DNA of 64,000 nt from Heterobilharzia americana (Eukaryota > Platyhelminthes > Trematoda > Strigeidida > Schistosomatidae), in assembly GCA_944470555.2 (NCBI GenBank), contig OX104134.1, positions 109,610,701 through 109,674,700 on the forward strand, written 5' to 3'. Position 1 is the first letter of the stretch. Every line of letters starts with the position of its first letter. The position numbers and the translations under genes are program-made. Shown one piece after another: positions 49,757 through 61,185 of the stretch. A model generated the notes under the pieces. The model made no database searches. It was not told the DNA's origin and was given only the letters and a program-made list of their open reading frames with translations.

Positions 49757-49760
49757 ATTT

Positions 49761-50239
49761 ACAGCCGGGACGTGTATGGTGCTGAGGATTACTGAAGACT
49801 ACGTAATTGAGTATTTGTTGAACCGTTAATTAAAAGTTACTAGAGCACGTTTGGCTGTTTATTAGACTATCTAGGAAAACCTTGTTTTGTCGAAACGTTC
49901 TATTGTACGAGGATGATCACTCATTTTAAATGAGACTCTGTCACAGAAGATTTCGAAGTAGTAGCCATACGAATACTGGCCTCCTGTCTTGTCGATTGTG
50001 CTAAGGTTTCAGAGTAGTTGTCAGGCATAATTTTATTTCACATCAAGAGGTTTTACAGACCACTATGAAGATGAGTTTTCCGTAGCTATTTGTCAGAATA
50101 AGTATCGGTTACTCAGTCCTACCTCATCTTAATCCACTACCAGCTGTTACATTTGTGGGCAAATAAGTAGGAACCTACACACATTTTCGGAGACCTGAGT
50201 CATTACGGTTTTCATAACAAACCTGTGTGTTAACCTTCT
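49761..50239. other. AT-rich non-coding stretch
   Basis: The first 60-100 bases may be the 5' leader of the CR1-like element. Nothing else is recognised. Confidence 0.4.
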
Positions 50240-50405
50240 TGATGATAGCTAGCAGCGGAATCCTATTTGGTACCTATCAGCTGAGTGTAGGCACATCCCA
50301 GTATGTAATGTTATTCCCACTGAAAATAGAACTTTGTAGCCTCCGCTTCAAGCACCTAAGTGATATCCACTGGGTCATTAGGGCATGGTAGTTAACTCTT
50401 GTGTA
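50240..50405 (-). repeat. Group A (Sm-alpha-like) short repeat with hammerhead core partly deleted
   Basis: The plus-strand text GCTAGCAGCGGAATCC and TATCCACTGGGTCATTAGGGCA match the two ends of the minus-oriented group A element (tail and tRNA-like head). Relative to other copies the bases carrying the cleavage site and GAAAC box are missing, and CTATCAGCTGAGTG replaces the CUGANGA area. Inactive. Confidence 0.6.
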
Positions 50406-52050
50406 ACGCGTATTAGAGCGAGATCACTCTGAACCAGTATCGTGACGGGTAGTGATGAGTATCAACAAATAATAAATCCATGTACGTTAATTGCATCCAG
50501 ATGGGATTTGGTGTGATAGGAAGCTTATTCATTTGATATTTTGATCTTAGTCTTTTCTCATTTGTTTTTCGACTCTCTTTTATGCAGACTTAAGCACCTT
50601 GTTGGCACATGAAACTCTGCTGTTAATATTTTGTCATCCAACCCACTATTAATTTTCTCCTCATTTTAAGAGTGGTGATCTTATTTATTTTTACCCTACT
50701 TGGTGTTCTAGCCTAAGCTTTTCTATCCCTTCCAGTTTTCTACACTGTGACTCAGCCTTCAAAGTTCTGTTGCTATGGTACTACAAGTTGTTCGTCACTT
50801 TGATTTATGTGGCGTCTTCTCGGTAAATATCTGTTCATAGGACCCGACTTTGCATTTGATTGCCTTTATGGATTTTAACCAAAAATCTTATGCTTGGTAT
50901 ATCCTCTAAGGAGGGACCTAAGGTAGCAACTAGACTACTAGCGTCAATTATAGTATTCAGTGGACATTTGCTATAAGGCGTTATAACGCGGATTACCATC
51001 CAATGACAACCTATTAATACAAGAGGATTGTTTGTTTTCTGGGATCATTGTTTTTTCAATGGATAAGTTATGAAAAAGCAAACAATTAATTTTGCTTTTC
51101 AATTAATTTGATACTGAGTAGCAAAATTAGTCACAAGACAACATTTACCTTAAATATTCAAAAGTATTTAGTCATTCATCATGATTTTCTATCTTGTTGT
51201 TAAGTGCAGCCTAATCAGTTTCATTTCTGTTTACATCATTTATGTTTTTAAGGTTCCCTTATTCACTATTACTTTTGCTACTGGCTTTTTACCGCAAGAT
51301 GAAAGTAACTGTATGAAGAAGTATTGTTACCAAAATAATGTTTGATATACTGTTGTCATTTCAAAAAACTTCCTATGAAATGTAAATGGAGATCTTCCTT
51401 GTTAGATTTAGGTCAGTCTTTATCTTCTGAATATCGACTAAACATTTTTCATTTAGAAGCCGTTAGATTTTATACTTAAAAATACGATGTGTAGCTTTCA
51501 CTTGTAGTTATTACGGTATTATGAAGTTCGAGAGGATATGAGCTACCTAAAAGTATTTGTTTGCCTGAAGTACAATATCGATAGCATGAACACGATACCC
51601 GTAATGCATGTGATTAGTAATAGCTTGGAATTTCTCTTTCAGGATCTTAATAACTATCAATAATAAGTAGAGACTTATTGTCTAAGATTCATGAGTTGAT
51701 AATTTTGCAGCAATTAGAAATCTAAAAGTAACAGGTCAGAATACTCAGATTTCCTGCATTACACAGAAAGTGTCTCATAAAGGAATCTATAGGGTTCCAA
51801 GATAAATGACACACAAATGATGCGGCGTTCTGATTTATTTTCAGATTTCTCAGCAGTATTTGAGTGGGAAGTTTATTACCAGAACTAGAACGAAAACTGA
51901 AGACTACTGTTCACACGACCGATAGAACTGTATTTCATGTTTAAGCCCTAACCACAAACTGTCGGTTATTCCTATCTAATGGTTGCCATACTGATTACTT
52001 GCTTAGTGTTGAAAATACCACGTTTACTACACAACAGTTTGTGAGCTTTC
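50406..52050. other. AT-rich non-coding stretch
   Basis: No gene or transposon motif recognised on either strand. Confidence 0.5.
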
Positions 52051-52052
52051 TT

Positions 52053-52412
52053 ATTTATACTGGGTGATAATTGAAAGTGAAATGAAAATTTGGACCGCAG
52101 CCAGGTTTGAACCAGCAACGGTTGGGTTTCCGGTCCGATGCTCTGCCAACTCAACTACGAGGTCCGACTGCTGACCAGATTTTCATTTCACTTCAATCAG
52201 AAAGGGCTTTGCCCGACTGCCATGTGAATTCGTGACGCGTTATTACCGGTTGATCATATTCCTACTGGCTGCCTAGTCAGGACTTCTCATCCTATTCCAA
52301 ATCTAACTGAATTAGAAATGGAGAGTATCATACTGATTACCATATTGAACATCTGAGATAGCCATGGTTTGGTTCATTTCACCTTCAAACACCACCCAGT
52401 ATAAATACTGGT
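52053..52412 (-). repeat. Group D element with inverted terminal motifs and internal tRNA-like segment
   Basis: A 35-bp motif occurs three times. It is direct at 52,053-52,084 (ATTTATACTGGGTGATAATT and GTGAAATGAAAAT), inverted at 52,177-52,201 (ATTTTCATTTCACTTCAATCA), and inverted with the terminal ATTTATACTGGGTG at 52,373-52,412. The first and last give terminal inverted repeats about 360 bp apart. The first and second flank a tRNA-like segment and would hold it in a hairpin loop. No transposase. It may be a fold-back element built from a tRNA-derived repeat. Confidence 0.7.
52092..52165 (-). other. tRNA-like sequence (pseudo-tRNA), 74 bases
   Basis: On minus: 5' GGACCTC and 3' GCGGTCC make an acceptor stem with six of seven pairs. 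GAGTTGGCAGAGC is A-box/D-loop-like. GCTGGTTCAAACCTGGC is a well-formed T arm with B box. The anticodon arm is poorly paired (GGA would be the loop triplet, but position 33 is C), and the D stem has a mismatch. These defects argue for a retroposed pseudo-tRNA rather than a working gene. Confidence 0.65.
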
Positions 52413-53220
52413 CCGCCAAATGATGGGTCAAACGAGTTTTCTTGTTATGCATTCCACCTTTTTTTCATTATTTTGGATATTTTCTTATTTCAATATGAAT
52501 ATGTTCATGGTGTATTTGAGGAAAGAATTTCATGGTTATGTACAGTCTTGTGGCTGAAATTCATGGCAAATACTACTAATTGCACTGATATCTAACACAG
52601 AACTAGAACAATAGGAATACTTTTAGGTCATTTGTCCTGTTATCTTTCTTTTGGACAGCAGAAAATGCTACTTTATATGAAAATACGGAAAGGCGTGAAT
52701 AATAGTTGTTATTATACCTGTGTGATCAATGAATATCGACGCTTGGTTACCTTCTGTATATCATGAAATGATAATATGTATGATCAGTGTTGAAATACTG
52801 GGCGTGTTTTTATTGTCTGGTTGGCAAGAATTATTATTGGATAAGATAATGTCAAAAGAACAAACAATAACTGTATTCAGTTTTATGACACAGACGAAAA
52901 GTTGTTTTCCTTTGAGTTCACTGGTAACGTAGTTCTTTCATTTAGTTGAGTATCTGCCTCTCTGGGTATCATATTACTGAGAGTCTACACATTCTTTACT
53001 GAAGGCCTTTAGAATTAGTCTACAGTAACGGTGGGTAACTGATCTTCACAGCACAGCATAAAGTAGTCCCTGTTCCTACAAAATATTACAGGTAATAACT
53101 GTAAGATCTATCAGAGTTCTAAACGCGTAGAACACTTCCTACCAATACCTCACCGTGAAAGTGAATCGTAGGTGGTGATTTACAGGTCATTTTAATTGTG
53201 AATCTAATGTTCACATCATT
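52413..53220. other. AT-rich non-coding stretch
   Basis: No gene or repeat recognised. A 67-codon plus frame at 52,729-52,932 is of chance length. Confidence 0.45.
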
Positions 53221-53289
53221 CATAATAAGTTATTTAACATCGGCAAAAGGTTATGATCTACGTTCCAAGGATACACCGCCCAATGATTT

Positions 53290-55450
53290 TTGAGTCTCAT
53301 TACTCTGCGCCCGTTGTACGATGTGTCAACCGAAAAAGCACATAGACTATGTAAAAACACTGGGTGAAGAAATTTGATGCATGTCATTGTTTCTTTCGCT
53401 GAATAAGAAACCATCAGAAACTACCCTACGGCAAAAATAGGATCGATACACATTTGACCAAGTCTAAAACCTGCTTTGTTTTCTCGAGCTCCACACAGAG
53501 GTCAGATAACTACGGACACTAGGAGGAAAGACAAACTATTAGCCAAAACAAGATTTCTCTCCCTTCTTATTGACTGAGATGGTCAGTGAGGTACACCAGT
53601 CTGACAACTACTTCGGATTCCCATGCAATGCGCATTTTCCCGTCACTCTAGTCACCAATTTCATACCTCCATCCTTGAAAACTTCAGGTGGGAAACTGTC
53701 AGGTCCTGCTGCTTTGCATCCTTTCAGGTTCGATACAGCCTTCTCAACTTCAAATAGAATGCGGGGACCGGATCTTTATCCCATTCAGGTTCAGGCTAGT
53801 GGCATGCTGGGCAACGGAGGCGTTGCTGAGGGCCAACATTCTAGCCACTTGTCTTGGGAGGCTATCATTATTTCATCCTTTACGGTGATATCTTCACTCA
53901 CCATCGTCTTCTTAATACCGGTATCCTTAATAAACCCAAGTAGATGCTAGGTGTTACTCAACTCTGATGCCTTATCCATCTTTTTTGCTTTCATCACTCA
54001 CCACTGCTCGTGATCTACGAGAAAACTCTTGGTCAACTTACGCTTCGGTTGCTTTTGCTCTTCATCGCCGTATGAACCTACTGGAGTCAGTCTTCTCGCA
54101 CCAACCAGTTCGGATGACGTCGCGGAAATTCAATTAATTCTGCCAACCTTTGGGTGTAGGCGACCAACTGACTTTATCGCTCTTTCTACACCAGGCTTAA
54201 TATCACTCCAGGTTACCTGAGGATGAACATTACTGTCACGTTCAAATAAATGCTTCACTAAGTCCTCTTTAAATACATACTTAGCGTCCTCATCCTCCAA
54301 TCGACTATAGACAGGCTTTACCGTCATCTGTTTCCTTCGACCAGTGAGGCGCAGACATACACGAGCCCATACTAGCGCCTGATCGGCGGACAAAGTGGAA
54401 CTCCGGGAAGAGCAGCAATCCTCCACCTCTGGCTTATTGAAATGTCACCTATCTGTGTCCATCGTTAGTTTGACGTCGGGGAACGCCATGTGAGACAGTC
54501 TCTTCTTGTGCTCAAAGTTAGCCCTGGAAGAAAACTGCAACAGAAGACCACCGTTGTCGGCTTTTTGGCATTGAATTCCGTATATACCTGCAAGATGCTC
54601 AGCTCGGCTTCCCTACTCGAGCACTAGTCACCTGCCATTATGGCTACATTTGAACGTTTTGCCTCCTGTAGCAAGGTAGATAGCTTCTCATAGAATTCAT
54701 CCTCTGGATCATCCGAACTGCAGTCGGTGGGTGCGTGGGCGAAGGTTTAGAACAGGCATTGGTGAGACTCATGAGCCTTCCTATTCCATACATATCCATT
54801 CAGTCGGACAGCCAATAGATGGCTGTTGAATGATATCCAGTCGAGAAGTGCACTTTCTGCCTTATAGCTCGATATTATGCCTACACCAGCAAGTCCACTA
54901 GATGAAGCTAGCTGTGGGGTCTCCGGATACGCATTAGATGAATTCGGAAGATTCACTGCAATAGTCAGGTGAGTTGAATTTAATAACAACTCTCGGGTCC
55001 AGTATACGTGTCTCAGAGACACAGAACACATTAATAGCTAGAGATTCCAGAGTTTTGACCAGTGATGCTTATTGTCTGGTTTGGAATAGAGTTGGGACGT
55101 TGAGAGCTCCTAGATGAAATTGATGGCAGGCGGGATCTTAGGAGACTAGGAATGGGGTTCCGATGACTTTCGTCGATCGCAGTGGTCGAGGAATGAGGTT
55201 GGGAGGAGGTGTGAGGAGTGTCATATTAGTATCAGGAGATGAAGTCAAAGGGGGAGGACAGAGTTGAGAGTGACAGGTTATGTTTGATTGTGTCTTGTGT
55301 ACTACTGGAAGTGTGTGGGTGGTTGACACTTCCCAGCTTCCCACACTGTGGAAGGCTAGCTGTTCTTGAGGTACTTGGAACAGAGGGGACAGTGCGTGGT
55401 CGCAGAGTCAATGGGACATCTGTTTGAGGCTGGTTACACACGGCTTTCTA
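53290..55450 (-). mobile_element. RTE-clade (SR2-like) retrotransposon, 3'-truncated and decayed
   Basis: On minus. A Pro-rich N-terminal extension lies at 55,441-55,140. The endonuclease start is ALNVPTLF followed by TLESLAINVFCVSETRIL at about 55,095-55,000. The conserved SGLAGVGIISSYKAESALLDW is at 54,900-54,830, ADQALVWARVCLRLTGRRK at 54,385-54,330, and the linker ELVGARRLTPVGS at 54,115-54,075. Reverse transcriptase begins with VEKAVSNLKGCKAAGPDSFPP (53,745) and FKDGG (53,665), then ENKAGFRLGQMCIDPIF (about 53,480). The match fades near motif A (53,300). The thumb and C-terminus are absent. Stops and frame changes throughout. Confidence 0.85.
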
Positions 55451-55985
55451 GCAATTTTGAGATCTTGTGTATTCGCTTTTGAAGCCGACTATGAATCCCT
55501 AACGCAGACGTCGGCACTCCACAATGGGTGGGAGTATGTTATTTTGGGGAACAACCTTCTCATAGTTGAACCAAGTTTAGTGAAGGGCGTAAATAAGAGG
55601 TCTAGAAAATTCATTAGGGAATCTAGGAAAAACATGAGATTGAAACTTATTGAGAAGACGCTAATGGGCAACAATTTTGCTCAAGGCTTTATCAAGAAGC
55701 TCGTAAGAACACACAAGAAACACATAAGTATGGATAATATAGCTGAAACACTCAATGATCCCACTGTGTTAGGAGCGAACATCACGAAGGCTATGTAAAA
55801 TTCCTACAACACTCTTATTCGGGTCCTATCTAGCCTTAAAGGTTCGTTTAGGGATCAAAGCTGTCGACTGACAGATTCTCTTGGCCAAATTATGCAAAAT
55901 AATTCTATTCAGTAAATTCCATACAATGGTCGTGGGTTAAACAAGAAGGTCAGGACAGGTGACTGAAAACATCTAGATTCTCTGA
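55424..55985 (+). pseudogene. Decayed coding-like region of unknown origin
   Basis: One plus frame is open from 55,424 to 55,798 (124 codons). It continues in the same frame past the TAA through a second coding-like stretch (NTLIRVLSSLKGSFRDQ, then RLTDSLGQIMQNN) to another stop near 55,912, and weakly on to about 55,985. The peptide is basic (VNKRSRKFIRESRKNMRLKL, then GFIKKLVRTHKKH), without membrane segment or zinc-binding motif. The run of frame-consistent sequence across stops suggests a dead protein-coding element. I cannot assign a family. It abuts the N-terminal end of the SR2-like element in the opposite orientation, so it may be part of another transposon. Confidence 0.4.
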
Positions 55986-57235
55986 ACAATCATAAATGAC
56001 AGACCCACCAAGATCAGTAATCTAGGGAAAGCCCAGCTGCTGCAATGCCTGAGCTGACAGGCAATCAAAAATTGGGGTGAGACTGAGCAACGTATCTTCA
56101 CTATACTTCAGAAGTAGTGTTAAGTATCCAAAGAGAACTGAGTTCTCGATGGTCCATAAGTATATTAGTTACAGTTAGGTACATTGGTGGTCCTATGCCT
56201 ACTCATTCTGTTTCCCTGCGTGTCTTGGTCTGAGAACTTAGGGCGGTAAAACTTGGGTATAATTGCCTGAACATCCAATTGGGAAATTTACTTGTGTGAA
56301 ATGAGAAGTTGAATTCAAGGAAAGGTACCTCTTTTTCATGGACTGAAAGTAAGACAGAGGACAAATTATTCTTATAATTATCCCTATCGTATGGAAATGA
56401 GTATGCATAAATATCGTTAGAGTGGGATCTAAACTCCTTCATTATTTCTCCATTTTTCGTCCTACTGATAACAGGAATAATATCCTACAAAGTTGAAGCT
56501 CGGGTGTGCACTTCAATCAAGCTGCACAATTTTTCACTGCAGATATCTGTTTGGGGCTTGGCAAGCCGAATAAAATTAGAAGGGTTGGGATGCAGTTTAA
56601 AAGATCACCACACCTCGCGAATTTCTGTGGTAAATATGTCGTGAGATTTGCGGGTCTGCGGTCCCAACGTGAACATCATCCAAGTTCATGAGAAACGTAA
56701 ATACTCTACAATTACTAGTCAGTTCCCCATTTGGTGAATAGGTTCAACAGCACAGAATCGTGCACCATAGTGCAGGAACATGAGCCAATGCACAAGAAGA
56801 TATAATATATAGAAAACGGCACAAATGTTAAAATTAACAAGAACAAGGGTGTGTGAAAGGTTATATAAATGAGGAATAATAAGGTTTTCAAGTTTCCGAG
56901 CAAATTCTGGGGACTTCATTGTCAGCTTAGGCAACTTCAAGCTGCGTCACCACTTGCCTTTGTTCATTTAGCTTCGGATATCTCTTTCACCCTTCATTGT
57001 AGGCAATGGTGTTGTGTTCACCACCTCAGTTGGCATTTTTCGTTGTACTGCTAAATATATTGCTTTTGTTATTTATACACATGAACCTGAGTGTTTTATC
57101 ATTTTCGTTTTTGTCTTCACTTCACTCAGCTGTTCTCGACTGCCTAGACTTCTGGTCTGTCTGTACCATTTTGAGTCGCTAAACAGCCTCCCTCTCCAGT
57201 ACGACATTTGACACAACTATCCTGAAACCACGCGT
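55986..57235. other. Non-coding stretch
   Basis: No gene is named. Short open frames on both strands near 56,200-57,200 have no motif. The region is of intermediate GC and may hold further worn repeats. Confidence 0.4.
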
Positions 57236-57239
57236 ACCG

Positions 57240-57600
57240 TTTTAGCTCGCCACCTTCAACGCTCGAACGTTGACGCGGATCGGGCGACATATAGGTCTGG
57301 CTAGGACTCTGGAAAGCATCGCTATTGATGTATGGTGCATCTCAGGGACCCGGATTCAAGATCCTAGTGATGTGCTTCGACTCAGTTCCCCAACTGTCAG
57401 CCTGAACATCATGTTTTTCATGCGCTTATCTGGGGAACCTGTGGGACTGGCAATCGGCCCCACTGCATCAGTGTTGCACCAAACAGGTGGGTTCCATACT
57501 GTTGACGGTTGTGCTGAGTCACCTTCATTGCGTGTGTTGGGTGTGACTTGGATGGACATGGATTTAGTCAACAGTCTTCCTTTCCGTTTATTTGCATTGG
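57240..57600 (+). mobile_element. RTE-clade (SR2-like) endonuclease start, remnant
   Basis: On plus: LATFNARTL near 57,255, then LARTLESIAIDVWCISGTRI and QDPSDVLRLSSP (57,293-57,400) match the start of the SR2-type apurinic-like endonuclease, including the C.S.TRIQD signature (Glu of SETR replaced by Gly). The similarity fades after about 57,500. Possibly the 5' part of the element whose C-terminus lies at 61.2-62.0 kb in the same orientation. Confidence 0.75.
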
Positions 57601-60600
57601 AATTCAGGGATTCATTACTATCCCCATCAATATTATGGTTTTCATCCTACTTGTAAGCCGTTATTTATGAAGGTTTTCCAAACTTTCGTAATGCAAACGG
57701 AGATGAAAATATACTTAGGATAGATTGCTCCTTTCCACAATGCACGGATTCTTCTCGGATATAGTTATGACATAACCGTTTCAGTGGTGGGAAACTTAGC
57801 AGACGATAAAAATGACAACTGGTCAAGTAATTTGTCGAACTTCTGGAATGCATATCCTGGAGGATATATTTCTGATAGAAAGTAAGAGGATTTCCTAATT
57901 CTTAAAAGAAACTGATGCCGCAAATGCAAACTGATGTGTGAACGACAATCGGCCAAATACTTAGAAACGTTTGGTGGAATCAGGTGCGAGCAGGTCTATG
58001 TTTGCACATTGTTTTGTGAAAAAAGTAATCCAGACTGCCAACTCACTGTTAAAAAACATCTCTGAGGCAGCTAATCTACAGCAAAACGGGCTTCGGACCT
58101 CCGTGAACGGCGGTTGCACCAGCAACTATGGTTTATCATGCTACCAGTATACCCCACTATAAACGGCTGCCTCCTTTCTCAGCATATACGGAGACTTTCG
58201 AAAGTATGAGAGTGTCACACGTCACTCCGACCAAGAAGTGGGTGAACCGCCAAGAACTTCGAAAATCAGCACAGTTTTCTGTACGTTCAGCTGCAGTTTC
58301 CCACCCAAGTAGAAGATAATGCAGCCAGATCATCAGAAAACATAATGTTTACTGCCTAATCTGAAAAGATGGGCAATAGTTGTGCAGCAAGTTGTCTTTT
58401 GGAAGGATTCAAATAATATCTACAGGCACCGGTTACGGATGCTTATTCAAACTTTTGTCCAGATCACTAGAGGCCTCAGTTCATCCTCAGCCAGCAGTCT
58501 TCACCTCAGGTGACAAACATCGTGAAGCAACAGAAGCTGGGTTATTTCTTCTGCATGGTGCATTGCTTAACTTCACACCTCGAAATGTCATGTACTTACT
58601 GCTCCTCGAGTACACACGGCGTCATCACAGTATTACTTACAATCGCCGCATACTAGTGAACAGTTACGTGGATATCTGTGAGCTGCCGAGTGTCTGTGTA
58701 TCGAAGTGGAGTAACAGCAGTCAGCCGGTATGCTGTGGCATATTTCGCTGTTGACGTGAGGCAGTATGGCCTCCTTGACTGCCGTTCATGTTTTCTCTTG
58801 AGCTGTGCGTATGGCATCATACCGGTGGTAATAAACACAACACATAGTTTTGGTAGCGGGGAGCCTCCGTAGCAGGTCCAGTGAATGTTTCAGGCTGTGT
58901 CACAAAGTAAGAGATGGGCAGTTGGCTGTTGAAGTTAGCATGGGGCAAAAACGAGACTGTACGCACAAATTTTTACCGGTAGGCTAAAATGTAGGAGAAT
59001 GCAAGAGTGCTTGTGGAAAGCAGTGAGATTTTGGCTGATATGGAGTGAGTTCAAAAATGTAGGACCAGTTGTAGGGCAAGCTGAACCAAATGTAAGACTG
59101 AGCGTGGGGAGAAAGCCCGCTGAACCAGATCAGGGTTCATGTTTGATAATCGCTTACCAATCCATTCTGATGACTCGAAATTTTAAACAAAATATGTTAC
59201 CCTGATCTTCTGTTTTCCCCGAGGAAATGTTTACCTTATTTCAATCAATGTGGATTCATCAGCTATTCTTCTGTGGTCACTTTGTACTGATTGCTGTGTT
59301 GGTCACAGCCTAAGCAGTAGCTTCCGGTGTTATCACACTCTACACTTTTCTCCTGCATCCCACGTAAAACTGAAAGTGTTTCACCCAGGAAAAAAGAGCC
59401 CACAAAGACAGAACTCCGCTACAAACATTATTCAAGCATACTGAATGGTACACTGACGAACCCGGATTTAGAGGTATGGGGGTTAGTTTCGACCAAGCTC
59501 TCTGGTTCTCTAATAATCCTCGAGTCATGAACCGTGGAAACAAAACATAAAAATCTGTGTATCTTCAAAAATTTCATGCCACTCATTAAAAGACTCAGCA
59601 GAACACACATCAGATAGTAAATTTTTATCATTCGCCATCCTAACCGGTAACTAGTGCTATGGTTTCCTAAATAAGTTCGACGTGGTCCTGAGGGAAAGTT
59701 GTGGTACCCAAATTTCAGCCTTGATTTTTATCTCCGTATTCCATTAAATCAAGTACGATTACCAATCACCTATCGCATACATTATTCACACACTGATCAT
59801 GATCTTTACCCAACTACTAGCACACCAGTTTGTCCTACTACCTGGTGCCAGAATTGGCCGGTTTATTAGTCTCAGCTGTAAGGTACCTACATTAGGGATA
59901 TTCAGTTTACTATTTTGTGTGAACTTACGTTGTGGCTGTGCAGGCCATTCAGTAGGTGCAGGTTAACGTTTTGAGGTGCCGGCGTATCTCGACCTAACCT
60001 CAAAGGACTTAGAGATGAGAGTTCATCCCAGACAAACCTTAGGGAAAGTCCCAAGAACTGTCGTCTATTTCATAAGGCCCGTAACCTGGTTTTTCTCGTA
60101 TCAGCTTCATAAATGGAAATAATAAGGTCCGTTTATCCTGATCTATGGAAAAGAGAAAATCTGCCGGCCAGGTAGCGTGTATTATTAATGGCCCGTGTGT
60201 TGGGAACCTCTCTGAACTGAAAATTGCTGAAACACCTGGCGAAACTCACCACCCAACCCAGTGTGTCGTCAGCCGAACATTCCTACCAACAGCCTGGTTA
60301 GCCGGTGCTATCCAGTGTAAAAGAGGTAAATAGAATACAGATAAGTGGTACGTTTTTCCAAAAGCCGTGAAGATTTCTTACAAGATTAAATTCACCTGTG
60401 TGGGTTGAAAAGCACGGATGCTCTAAGGTGTTTCATAGCACTCCTTAGGCAAACACCCACACGAAAGGACGCGGGATTGCATAAACCTTTCTCGTCTTCA
60501 CACACATAAAAACAAGCAGAAACCAGAATTCTGCTTGTAGTGCATTCACTAGTGGAGATAGAAACAATGACAAGCCCTATTAAAGGCTACATAACGGAAC

Positions 60601-61185
60601 ACATGAACAGAAAACGTGTGAACAACAGACATCAAAAAGTTTTCTGAACTAAATTCTTGGCCTTGGACCATCTGAGATTCTGTCTGGATGCCATGCTGAG
60701 TACCCCAGGGTCTAATATATCTCATTTTTCTGGATTGCGCAAAGGCCATTAGCGCCGCGGCACATGCCAAAATTATACCGAAAATAGCAACCTTGGATGC
60801 CAGTCTAGGCTTCAGCAGCGGAAGCTCAAGAGAACCAAGCATGTTTCAGGCATGGATGGGAGTGCATCGGTAGGAGCTACACCATCCGACAATTCGTGGG
60901 ACATAGGCAAAATTAGTGGCGGCTGAAATATCCCAATTCCAGAGTAGAAAAAACCATTTGCAGTCGCCGAATATGAGGAGACAGCTCAGTATCTGACACC
61001 GATGAGAGTACACAGCAAGCATACGACGTTTACTAAACCTCTTTATTCTAACACACGTAGCCACGTAAAAAGGCTGAGAAGGGCTGCCTTCAGAACTAAT
61101 GACTACTAGTAGTAGCCGCCAGTGGTGCCCACTATCACTGACCTCATGGCATCCACAGACGTCCTGACAGACAATCTTAGGCACC
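57601..61185. other. Mixed stretch between two SR2-like remnants
   Basis: No continuous coding region is recognised. The GC-richer part at about 59,960-60,350 (containing CTATGGAAAAGAGAAAATC and GCCCGTGTGTTGGGAACC) looks like untranslated transposon leader sequence, from memory of similar schistosome repeats. A perfect 9-bp hairpin (CAAGCAGAA/TTCTGCTTG) lies at 60,513-60,537. The 97- and 144-codon minus frames at 60,549-61,280 have no motif, and the latter overlaps the RT remnant antisense. Confidence 0.4.

Larger units (their letters stand above)
45270..49760 (-). mobile_element. CR1-clade (SR1-like) non-LTR retrotransposon, nearly full length, decayed
   Basis: On minus, in order. ORF1 start with a PHD-type zinc finger (49,756-49,600). 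The rest of ORF1, heavily decayed (49,490-48,800). Endonuclease start VFCTNVRSI near 48,750. Endonuclease end with PSLLDLVLTHQ and NTDHVVLTFGF (47,853-47,542). A linker (47,425-47,000). Reverse transcriptase with IKPGRPSGLDELHPRLL (46,920), AMFIDFSESFN motif A (about 46,530), KPVISGVP (46,360), FFDDDVKIW catalytic box (46,260) and the C-terminal segments LVAGLWSLSYEERLDQLNLF and RFCYRVVSDWNSLPQQLV (45,830-45,520). The stop is near 45,475, followed by about 200 bases of 3' end. It is interrupted by stops, frameshifts and a TA run at 48,066. Not functional. Confidence 0.9.

Noticed and set aside
52092..52165. Functional tRNA gene
   Set aside because: D stem and anticodon stem are poorly paired, position 33 is not T, and the sequence is embedded in a dispersed repeat also found at 1.8 and 35.6 kb.
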